DNA of 37,004 nt from a virus. Under the pieces are notes generated by a model. That model made no database searches. It saw only the letters and a list, made by a program, of their open reading frames with translations, and was not told the DNA's origin. Numbering within the stretch: position 1 is the stretch's first letter; the number at the start of each line of letters is the position of its first letter. Location of the stretch: IMG/VR virus record IMGVR_UViG_3300027963_000158, positions 1 to 37,004 of that record; one strand, written 5' to 3'. Shown in pieces: positions 27,361 through 35,491 of this stretch. A program made the translations under genes and the position numbers.

Positions 27361-29259
27361 ATGGCACTTAAAAAACTAACTTTGAAAGCTGGTGTAAACA
27401 AAGAAAACACCCGTTATACCAATGAAAATGGTTGGTATGAATCCGATAAAGTGCGGTTTCGCCAAGGTACGCCTGAAAAAATTGGTGGTTGGGAACGCAT
27501 ATCAGCGGCAACATTCTTAGGTGTTTGTCGTTCTTTGTGGAATTGGGTCACTCTTGGATTTTTAAATTTAGTTGGGGTTGGCACTAACTTAAAGTTTTAT
27601 ATTGAGAGCGGCGGCGCATACAACGACATTACACCTATTCGGGCATCTAGCACAATTAACAACAACCCGTTTGTAGCTACAAATGGCTCTGCCACAATCA
27701 CAGTAACAGATACAAGTCACGGTGCTATTACGGGTGACTTTGTTACTTTTAGTGGTGCTATAGGGTTGGGCGGGAATATCACGGCTACGGTGTTAAACGC
27801 TGAATATCAAATAACAGTTCTTACTGCAAATACATACACATTTACAGCGTCAGCCACAGCCAATGCAACGGATGCTTCTGGCTCTCCCGGTGGTGGTGCT
27901 TCTGTCGTAGCGGCGTATCAAATCAGTGTTGGCCCTGCCATAGTTGGCCCATTTGTTGGTTGGGGCGGTGGTACTTGGGGGCAAGGTGTGTGGGGTACTG
28001 GAGGTACTTCTTTATCTAGTATTCGCATTTGGAGTCAAAGCAATTTTGGTCAAAATTTAATTTTCAGTTACCGTGGGAGTCCTATTTATTATTGGGATGC
28101 CGCATCTGGTTTGACAACTAGGGGTGTTCTTGTTTCATCTTTGTCCGGTGCTTCTGATGTCCCAACAGTTCAAAATTTTATTTTTGTATCTGATACAAGC
28201 AGATTTGTATTTGCATTTGGTTGTAATGACATTGGTTCAGGAACACTAAACCCTATGTTAATCCGTTGGTCAGATCAAGAATCTGTAGTAAATTGGACAC
28301 CGGCAACAATCAATCAAGCTGGTAGTGTGGTGTTATCTCACGGCTCAGAAATTATTACAGTTGTCCAAGCTCGGCAAGAAATTGTAGTATTTACTGATTC
28401 GTCTATTTATTCATTGCAATACCAAGGCCCACCAGTAATATGGAGTTCTCAACTTCTTGGCGACAACATTTCAATTATTAGCCCTAATGCGGCTGTAATT
28501 GCTTCCGGTGTTGTGTATTGGATGGGTGTAGATAAGTTTTATAAATATGACGGGCGAGTCCAAACTTTGCGTTGCGATTTACTTCGTTTTATCTACCAAG
28601 ACATTAACTTAGTTCAATCAACGCAAGTGTTTGCGGGAACCAATGAAGGCTTTAATGAAGTCTGGTGGTTTTATTGTTCTGCTACTAGCACCGCTATTGA
28701 CCTGTACGCAATCTATAACTACGCAGAAGATGTTTGGTCTTATGGAACGCTAAGTCGTACAGCATGGCTTGATTCGGGTTTGCGTGATTATCCGTTGGCG
28801 GCTACATACAACTCAACCACAAGTACTGGTAACCTTGTAAACCATGAGTATGGTGTAAACAACAATGAAACTGGAACACCTGTAGCAATTAACGCTTTAA
28901 TTGGCTCTGCTGAGTTTGACATTGATGACGGCGATCATCTTGGATTTGTCTGGAGAATGCTCCCAGATATTACATTCCGTGGGTCTGACGCGGTTTCTCC
29001 GCAAGTGACTATGACACTAATCCCCATGCAGAACTCAGGATCCGGGTATAACAATCCAGTCTCTGTGGGCGGTAACTCAAGTGCGACAGTAACCCGTACA
29101 TCTACTTCAGTGATTGAGCAGTTTACGGGTCAGGTGTACGTTAGGGTGCGAGGCCGTCAAATGATTCTTCAAGTTGAATCTAGCCAGATTGGGTGTACTT
29201 GGCAATTGGGTTCACCCCGTATTGACATCAAACAAGATGGCCGCAGGGGTAATTCATGA
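27361..29259 (+). CDS. Tail nozzle or DNA-stabilisation protein (P22 gp10-like)
   Basis: A 632-residue protein. LKAGVNKENTRYTNENGWYE (8-27) and VRFRQGTPEKIGGW (31-44) are typical of the Phage_stabilise (gp10-like) tail hub or nozzle family, which folds as a six-bladed beta-propeller and closes the connector. A beta insertion lies at about 100-185 (TITVTDTSHGAITGDFVTFS, then LTANTYTFTASAT). This is the same module type as in the 11339 protein. WGGGTWGQGVWGTGG (201-215) is a Trp-Gly segment like the cap of the 20553 protein. It follows the lysozyme stop by three bases, starting the second structural block. Confidence 0.75.
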   Translation: MALKKLTLKAGVNKENTRYTNENGWYESDKVRFRQGTPEKIGGWERISAATFLGVCRSLWNWVTLGFLNLVGVGTNLKFYIESGGAYNDITPIRASSTINNNPFVATNGSATITVTDTSHGAITGDFVTFSGAIGLGGNITATVLNAEYQITVLTANTYTFTASATANATDASGSPGGGASVVAAYQISVGPAIVGPFVGWGGGTWGQGVWGTGGTSLSSIRIWSQSNFGQNLIFSYRGSPIYYWDAASGLTTRGVLVSSLSGASDVPTVQNFIFVSDTSRFVFAFGCNDIGSGTLNPMLIRWSDQESVVNWTPATINQAGSVVLSHGSEIITVVQARQEIVVFTDSSIYSLQYQGPPVIWSSQLLGDNISIISPNAAVIASGVVYWMGVDKFYKYDGRVQTLRCDLLRFIYQDINLVQSTQVFAGTNEGFNEVWWFYCSATSTAIDLYAIYNYAEDVWSYGTLSRTAWLDSGLRDYPLAATYNSTTSTGNLVNHEYGVNNNETGTPVAINALIGSAEFDIDDGDHLGFVWRMLPDITFRGSDAVSPQVTMTLIPMQNSGSGYNNPVSVGGNSSATVTRTSTSVIEQFTGQVYVRVRGRQMILQVESSQIGCTWQLGSPRIDIKQDGRRGNS

Positions 29260-29597
29260 TTGTTATATCCGAGTTTGAGATCAATCAGGTTGCTTCGCCC
29301 AACCTACCACTGTCTCCGCTTGAGTACAACCAGCAATACACCAATCAGCTAAACAACGTACTACGCCTGTACTTTAATAGGGTTGATGCTATTCTTGGTC
29401 AGCTTAAGACAGATGAAATCATCCCACCGTTAACTAATTACACTGTAGCAACATTACCTAGCGCAGTCACTTCAGGTAAAGGTGCAAGGTCTTTTGTTAC
29501 TGATGCTTTAGCTCCTGTATTTGGGGCAACCGTTGCGACTGGCGGGGCAGTGGCAGTGCCCGTCTACTCTGACGGCACGAATTGGAAGGTCGGGTAA
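29256..29597 (+). CDS. Conserved tail-region protein (113 aa)
   Basis: A 113-residue protein coupled to the nozzle gene by ATGA. The N-terminal helical part (PLEYNQQYTNQLNNVLRLYF, about 21-40) and the C-terminal beta part (ARSFVTDALAPVFGATVATG) form a widespread arrangement in phage tail genes, in which the latter resembles a short fibre-type repeat. It may be a tail-needle or fibre-attachment protein; the function is unknown. The stop overlaps the next start. Confidence 0.65.
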   Translation: MIVISEFEINQVASPNLPLSPLEYNQQYTNQLNNVLRLYFNRVDAILGQLKTDEIIPPLTNYTVATLPSAVTSGKGARSFVTDALAPVFGATVATGGAVAVPVYSDGTNWKVG

Positions 29598-31231
29598 TGA
29601 CTTTAGAAGAACTTAAAGCCCTGTATGCCGAGAAAGGCGCTACTGAAGCCGTTCATGGCGTATCTGAACAGGGCGACACCGTAGATTACCAACCTATTCA
29701 ATATGGGCAAGGATGGACTGCTTGGGATAAAGCGCCTGAAATTATTGGATATCAAGATGGTGCAGGCGGTGGAGAAGGCGGTGATCAGCCCGTTCCAATT
29801 TATAGCACTGACAAAAAACTTGGTGGCTTTGCCAAGCAAGAAGGCGATTACATCACTTCCTACGACTTAGACGGCAACGTTGTTAAACGTGAGAAGATGG
29901 ATCATGATAACTTTTTAAAGACCATGATCAAGGATCTTGGGCCTTTAGCTCTGGCCGCCATGACAATGGGTGGCGGTAATGCTTTGCTAGGAAATGCATT
30001 ATTTGGCCTGACAGGTGCAGGTGCATCAGCCGCTGGCGGAGCTTTGGCAGGCAGTTTAAACGCTTATGGAAATGACAGCAACATCCTTAAAGGCGCATTG
30101 CTTGGTGGTGTATCGGGCGCAGGCTCTGCAAAACTTGCAGATATTTTTGGTGCTGATACTTTAGGCAAAACGTTTGAAAATGCCAAGATAGGCGATATAA
30201 CCAAAGCAATTAACTTTGCTCAAAACCCCACCCTAGCCGGAGCGGCAAATATTGCCTCTCCTTACATGACAACCAACTTTGAACTTGGTGATACTGGATT
30301 TACCACTAACGATTTACTTAAAGGCGTTAACACGGCGCAAGCTTTTGGTAGTGGAGATAACAAAAAGATATTTGACGCTATTACAGGTTTAGCTAAAGGA
30401 ACAGACTTTAGCGGTTTAACCGCAAGCGAACAGGCGGAACGTAATGCCAATCGAGAAACCGCACGTTTAAACAAAATTGAAAACGCAGTTTTAAACCAGC
30501 CAGCGTCTGATGATGGGTCAACACAAGGAATTGTTGATTTAATTAATGAGATGTACCCAGCCGCAGATGTTAAAGGTATGTCTCAAGGCGATTTAGTTAA
30601 ATTCCTTGAAGCCAATATGGGTGAAATTCAAGGTTCTGCGGAGCTTGAAACTTTGCTTAAAGGCCAAGGAAAAACTGCCGCAGATGAAGGCACTGTTACT
30701 GTAACGGGCGATAGGCCTACAGGCCTTGGCGACTTTATGGTTCCCACCACAGATACACCCAAGGGCAATGTGGTTCCAGTAGATAACCCTGATGAAGTGG
30801 TTATTACAGGTGATCGTCCCGCGCCGTATATTTCTAGCCTTAGAACCAAAGATATTAAGTCTGACATTCCGGATGAGATAACTTCCGATCAGATTGACAA
30901 GTTGTTTCCAGATATTGATTTTAATGATATCTTGCAAACTGTTACCGTTCCGGGCGACACAAAAACTGTTACTCCAACCAAGACGGTTATTCCTGCAACT
31001 GTTACGCCAAAAACAACTGTGCCGGGAACAACAACCACAGAGCAGGCATTAATGAATCTTGGTTTAAACGCACCAATGCCTAGCCAAGATCCGTATGCCA
31101 ATATAAAATTGATGGAAGAGTTGTTTGGCGGTGATACAGCTTACAAGCTCAGAGCACTTGGAGCACCTAAAAACCAAGCATCTACGGATATGGATGCTCT
31201 TGCTCGTTTACTAAGGAAGCAAAATGGATGA
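29597..31231 (+). CDS. Internal virion or ejection-type protein with Gly/Ala-rich core (544 aa)
   Basis: A 544-residue protein of the long internal type that podoviruses eject with their DNA. The N-terminus (1-110) is hydrophilic. About 112-182 is a Gly/Ala-rich hydrophobic stretch (LALAAMTMGGGNALLGNAL, then GASAAGGALAGSLNAYG) that could insert into membrane. About 370-470 carries a repeated VTVTGDRP / VVITGDRP / TVTVPGD motif and a Thr/Val/Pro-rich region. The C-terminus is helical. The start at 29597 replaces a slightly longer frame because it overlaps the previous stop. The family is not clear. Confidence 0.65.
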   Translation: MTLEELKALYAEKGATEAVHGVSEQGDTVDYQPIQYGQGWTAWDKAPEIIGYQDGAGGGEGGDQPVPIYSTDKKLGGFAKQEGDYITSYDLDGNVVKREKMDHDNFLKTMIKDLGPLALAAMTMGGGNALLGNALFGLTGAGASAAGGALAGSLNAYGNDSNILKGALLGGVSGAGSAKLADIFGADTLGKTFENAKIGDITKAINFAQNPTLAGAANIASPYMTTNFELGDTGFTTNDLLKGVNTAQAFGSGDNKKIFDAITGLAKGTDFSGLTASEQAERNANRETARLNKIENAVLNQPASDDGSTQGIVDLINEMYPAADVKGMSQGDLVKFLEANMGEIQGSAELETLLKGQGKTAADEGTVTVTGDRPTGLGDFMVPTTDTPKGNVVPVDNPDEVVITGDRPAPYISSLRTKDIKSDIPDEITSDQIDKLFPDIDFNDILQTVTVPGDTKTVTPTKTVIPATVTPKTTVPGTTTTEQALMNLGLNAPMPSQDPYANIKLMEELFGGDTAYKLRALGAPKNQASTDMDALARLLRKQNG

Positions 31232-34052
31232 AAATGCATATGACGTAGAAGATGCTGGCGGTGGTTATACAGTAGCCGCACCGTTCCCCGGCGCAGATAC
31301 GGATCCAAATACCAACCCCAACACTAGTACCGGCCCCAATTCACCGTTTACACGCGGTGATGTTTTTACAAACCAAACTGTGATGGATCCATCTGCTGGT
31401 ATAGCAGGGCTAAAGAAGTTTGTAACAGATAACAAAGCATTTATAACTGGTGCAGGCGCGTTGGCTAGTGTCTATGGTGGCGGTACAAACGCTGATAAGA
31501 AGACAGGCTACCAAGGCGTTATTCCTACATTAGCCGCTTCTCGTTCAATGATTGCCGCTCCTCCTACCCGTGCACAAGGCTACCGTCCCGGCGCAGGTGG
31601 GATTGATTATGGTGGTGATGTATCCTACACGCTTGCTCCGGGTCAAGCTCCTTATGCCAATCTGTCAGGAACTTCAGGTTCTGCGGCTGGTGCAAATTTA
31701 ACCACTCCCGGCGACACAACTTCCGGAGGTTTAACCACTATTGCAGGCGGCACAACTCCCGGTGGCACAACCGTGACTCCCGGTGGCACAAAAGTAGTAA
31801 CCCCCCCATTACCCAAAACAATAACACCTTTACCACTTGATGTTAAGCCTCCACCACCTACCAACCTAGGTTCTAAGGGATACCAAGCCGCTATTGCGGC
31901 AGGACTTACTCCCGCCCAATATTTAGGCAATATTAATCAATGGCTTATTGATAATCCCCGTGCAAGTAAAGCGCAAGTTGATGCCGCCATGAGCCAGTTT
32001 GGCGTAAGCCAAGAAGATTTGCAAACGGCTTTAGGAACCACAAACTTTTCAGACTACACAAAGTATGGTTTGACTCATGGTCAAGGTTTGCAAGAGTTGA
32101 ATTTCAAGATTGCTGATTGGGTTTCTCAACACCCATATGCAACAAACAAAGAGATACAAGATGCAATGAAAGCCGCAGGAGTTAATGATGCGGATATTGC
32201 CCGTGGTTTAAACGGCCTGTCAGCCTCTGCTGGCAAAGAATCTGCAATCATTAATGACATGGGCTTAGATCAGTTGTACAAGAATATCTTGGACTACCAA
32301 GCCGCAGGTCATTCTTCTGCTGAAGTTGCCGCCGCATTAGCGGCTACGGGACTTGATCAACGTGATATCAATGCCGCTAATAAATTTGCCACGGCGCAAA
32401 ATTACACCGCTAATCCTACATCTGCGGCGGCTACTGTTAACTATCTACCCACTACTAATGTAGCGGATACTTCTACACCACCTCCTCCTACTAAAGTGGC
32501 TGATGTTGTGCAAGCCGCATCAACACCTACAGCGGTTCAAAATACTGCGCCTGACAACTCAGGCAAGATGAGCGAGATTTATCAGTATTTTGCCGACCCC
32601 TCAACACAAGCCGCACTTGCCTCTGGTAATACACGAGGTATTGCTGAAACCATGCAAGCTTTGGGTTATTCTCCAGCCGAAGTAGCACAAGCTACAGGTT
32701 CAAATGTGGCTGATGTTCAGGCCGCATATGATGCGGCTCTTGGTTCTAATAAGGTTGGATTTTATGATCCTTACAGCGAAGCATTTGCCGAGGGTGGTAT
32801 GGCTAAAGGTCGTTATCTACAAGGTGAAACAGATGGCATGGCAGATAAACTTCCAGCCCAAATTGGTAATGACCAACCCGCCGCTTTAAGCCATGGTGAG
32901 TTTGTTATCCCTGCGGATGTGGTTTCCCATATGGGTAACGGCAACTCTGATGCCGGAGCTAAGAAGCTTTATCAAATGATGGACAAAATTCGTATGGCAC
33001 GTACAGGTACAAAGAAACAAGGTAAACGTATCAACCCTGATAAGTTTATGCCCGGTGGATTGGCTCAAGCTTACGCTTCAGGTGGCTCAGTTAAGCACTT
33101 TGACAATGGTGGTTCCACAGGAACTCCTGCGGCTAACTACGGCGCAGGTCTTGCAGGCGTTGAATCTAACCTATCCAACTGGGCAGGCCCATATGTAACC
33201 AACATGCTTGGTCAAGGCCAAGCCTTGGCTAACATGCCTTATCAGGCTTACATGGGTCAGTTGTCTGCGGGTGAATCTCCTTTACAGACTTCAGCATTCA
33301 GCAATGCTTCCAATCTACAAACACCGTCTAGCATTGGTACTGCCGCTACAAACGCAGGAACTATTGGTACTGCGGCTCAAGGGTTGAAGTACACGCCTAC
33401 AACCACATCGTTTGATGCGGCACAGGCTCAGAATTACATGAACCCCTATTTGCAGGCTTCTTTGAATCCTCAACTAGATGAAGCTCGCCGTCAGTCTCAG
33501 ATTACCCAACAAGGTAATGCCGCCAAGATGACTCAGGCAGGTGCTTTTGGAGGCTCCCGTCAGGCTATCCTTGATGCCGAAACACAGCGTAACTTAGGCA
33601 CTAACCTAGCTAATATCACTGGTCAGGGCTATAACACTGCGTTTAACAATGCACAACAGCAGTTCAATGCTGATCAGACCCGTAAGATGCAAGAAGCTCA
33701 ATACGGTGCAGGCTACGGTTTGCAGGGTCTACAGGCAGGCTTACAAGCCGCCACGGCTCAAGGCGCTTTGGGCGTTCAACAGAACCAAGCCGACATTAAT
33801 AACCTCAACGCACAACTGACCGCTGGCGGTCAACAACGTGGCATTGAGTCTGAAGGTATTGCCGCAGACAAAGCACAGTTTGAAGAAGCTAGGGCCAATC
33901 CTTATAAGATGGTTCAGTACCAACAGTCTTTATTGCAAGGCCTGCCTTTGGCGGCTCAGAGCTATCAAGGTATTGAGCCTTCTGCGTTGCTTAAAGCTTC
34001 TCAAGGTGCTTCCACCGTTAATGCTTTGTTAAAGAATCTTGGCCTAGCCTGA
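31224..34052 (+). CDS. Internal virion protein with repeated helical modules and GG boxes (942 aa)
   Basis: A 942-residue protein of ejection type. About 1-215 is Pro/Thr/Gly-rich. Four copies of a helical module then occur at about 235-271, 293-331, 350-386 and 449-492 (for example INQWLIDNPRASKAQVDAAM, then GVSQEDLQTALG). Next come FAEGGMAK (521-528) and GEFVIPADVVSHMGNG (558-573) with TGTKKQGKRINPDKFMPGG, a block I recall in many uncultured phage proteins, then YASGGSVKHFDNGG (617-630). The last 280 residues are Gln/Ala-rich and helical (YMNPYLQASLNPQLDEARR, then AFGGSRQAIL). It overlaps the previous stop by eight bases. Confidence 0.7.
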   Translation: MDENAYDVEDAGGGYTVAAPFPGADTDPNTNPNTSTGPNSPFTRGDVFTNQTVMDPSAGIAGLKKFVTDNKAFITGAGALASVYGGGTNADKKTGYQGVIPTLAASRSMIAAPPTRAQGYRPGAGGIDYGGDVSYTLAPGQAPYANLSGTSGSAAGANLTTPGDTTSGGLTTIAGGTTPGGTTVTPGGTKVVTPPLPKTITPLPLDVKPPPPTNLGSKGYQAAIAAGLTPAQYLGNINQWLIDNPRASKAQVDAAMSQFGVSQEDLQTALGTTNFSDYTKYGLTHGQGLQELNFKIADWVSQHPYATNKEIQDAMKAAGVNDADIARGLNGLSASAGKESAIINDMGLDQLYKNILDYQAAGHSSAEVAAALAATGLDQRDINAANKFATAQNYTANPTSAAATVNYLPTTNVADTSTPPPPTKVADVVQAASTPTAVQNTAPDNSGKMSEIYQYFADPSTQAALASGNTRGIAETMQALGYSPAEVAQATGSNVADVQAAYDAALGSNKVGFYDPYSEAFAEGGMAKGRYLQGETDGMADKLPAQIGNDQPAALSHGEFVIPADVVSHMGNGNSDAGAKKLYQMMDKIRMARTGTKKQGKRINPDKFMPGGLAQAYASGGSVKHFDNGGSTGTPAANYGAGLAGVESNLSNWAGPYVTNMLGQGQALANMPYQAYMGQLSAGESPLQTSAFSNASNLQTPSSIGTAATNAGTIGTAAQGLKYTPTTTSFDAAQAQNYMNPYLQASLNPQLDEARRQSQITQQGNAAKMTQAGAFGGSRQAILDAETQRNLGTNLANITGQGYNTAFNNAQQQFNADQTRKMQEAQYGAGYGLQGLQAGLQAATAQGALGVQQNQADINNLNAQLTAGGQQRGIESEGIAADKAQFEEARANPYKMVQYQQSLLQGLPLAAQSYQGIEPSALLKASQGASTVNALLKNLGLA

Positions 34053-34063
34053 AGGATATTTAA

Positions 34064-35491
34064 ATGTTTACACCTCCATCCGTCAATCAGATTGCCTCAG
34101 CATATCAAGGCAACCCTGCGCCCTTGGCTCAGAAAGTTGACCAAGATAAAAAACAACATGGTGGAATCCCACAGGATTTGCGCCAGCTTCTTGCTTTAAA
34201 CGACATCAACCAGATGCGTCAGGGTGCTGGTATTCAGGCCGCTTTAAACGCTCCTCCTAACATGCCAACAGTTGCAGAAGATGTTCAGGCCAAGGCCAAG
34301 CAGGCTTTACAGGCTCGTATGGTTCAGGAGGCTCAGAAGCAAATGGCTAAAGATGGCAGACCCGGTATTGTTCCTATGGGAGTTCCACAACCTAGACCTC
34401 AACCTGAGGAACAGGGCATTGATAGCCTAACCTCTAATGTGGGCGAATCCTATTTCCATGGCGGGGTAGTCTCGTTTGATGAGGGTGGCCCAACACCAGA
34501 CACAAGAAGCGCAGACGACATTCTTCGTGAACAGATGCGTGTAAACGAGGAAGCTAAACGTACAGCCGCTATTGAGCGTCAAAGGGCTGAAGTTGGTGCT
34601 CCCGACACGACGCAGATTGATCGCTTAATTGCTGAGAACCAAGCACGTAAGGAGAAGCTTGCTCCTCCTAAACCCGGCTATGACGCAGTGATGGAGTATC
34701 TTGAGCAGGTTGCCAATGCTCCAGTTAGTACCCGCTCTAGTGCGGCGGCTGGCTCTTATGGTGCACAGCAACAAAGAGCATTGCAGAAAGCCCGTGAAGC
34801 AGAACAGAACACCTTGACTGACAAAATGATTGATCTGGCTCAGAGGAAGTCTGACACTGGCTATCAGTATAAGAAAGAACTGTACCAGACAGGTAACACT
34901 GCCGCTGAAGCCGCTATCAAGCAGAAGTACGATGCGGCTATCCAAGTGGCTAGAACAGATCAAGAAAAGCTTAAGTTGGCTCAAGAGAAAGATCTTGAAC
35001 TTAAGAAGCTTGCTATTGAGCGTGACAAAGTTGGCGTTATGAAAATTAACCCAGCTTTGCAAATTGCAGATGCCCTCCAAAAAGCCGACCCAGATCGTTT
35101 AAATGCTATCAGAGAAGGTATTGCAAGCGTGTATGGAAATAGAACTGGTCAAGCAGATGCCGCATTGCTTGGTCAATACGAAAGAGCAATTAAAGAACAC
35201 GATACAAAATATAAAGATGATCCACGCCAGTATCAAAAAGCTGAAAAAGAAGCGTGGAAAACTGAGAAAGCCGCCGATCTTGAAGGTATTAATAAGCATT
35301 ATTCTAAGTACAACATTGGCCCACTAGCTGAAAAAGGCTTGCCTTCTGCCGTTCCCGGCGCAACTCCAAGTGCAACTCCTAGTGCGACTCCAACCGCTGG
35401 AGGATATACTGTTACGGCAGGAGGAATGGTTCACACATTCCCAACCCAAGCGGCGGCTGATGCGTTTAGACTAGCTAGTGGAGCAAAATAA
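34064..35491 (+). CDS. Internal virion-type protein, Lys/Ala/Gln-rich (475 aa)
   Basis: A 475-residue protein, helical and rich in Gln, Ala, Lys and Glu. It has a FHGGVVSFDEGG pair of GG boxes (131-142), a long coiled-coil-like region (about 195-345, QKYDAAIQVARTDQEKLKLA) and a Pro/Ala/Thr-rich linker ending GATPSATPSATPTAGG (around 433-448). The C-terminal GGMVHTFPTQAAADAFRLA looks like a small recurring domain. It lies between two other long internal proteins, so a role in the ejected complex is likely. Its TAA overlaps the next ATG. Confidence 0.65.
   Translation: MFTPPSVNQIASAYQGNPAPLAQKVDQDKKQHGGIPQDLRQLLALNDINQMRQGAGIQAALNAPPNMPTVAEDVQAKAKQALQARMVQEAQKQMAKDGRPGIVPMGVPQPRPQPEEQGIDSLTSNVGESYFHGGVVSFDEGGPTPDTRSADDILREQMRVNEEAKRTAAIERQRAEVGAPDTTQIDRLIAENQARKEKLAPPKPGYDAVMEYLEQVANAPVSTRSSAAAGSYGAQQQRALQKAREAEQNTLTDKMIDLAQRKSDTGYQYKKELYQTGNTAAEAAIKQKYDAAIQVARTDQEKLKLAQEKDLELKKLAIERDKVGVMKINPALQIADALQKADPDRLNAIREGIASVYGNRTGQADAALLGQYERAIKEHDTKYKDDPRQYQKAEKEAWKTEKAADLEGINKHYSKYNIGPLAEKGLPSAVPGATPSATPSATPTAGGYTVTAGGMVHTFPTQAAADAFRLASGAK

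Larger units (their letters stand above)
1713..32213. repeat. Dispersed palindrome GTTTAAAC, 18 copies
   Basis: Perfect copies begin at 1713, 2286, 2529, 2657, 4604, 4673, 6039, 7072, 7863, 10658, 13443, 15405, 17720, 27318, 30054, 30465, 31062 and 32206. Base composition alone would predict about one. Fifteen lie in genes: eleven in the phase x-Leu-Asn (TTA AAC) and four as Phe-Lys (TTT AAA). Three are outside genes, at a stacked palindrome (2529), in a promoter-like spacer (10658) and between a ribosome site and its ATG (17720). None lies in 1-1700. Confidence 0.8.
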
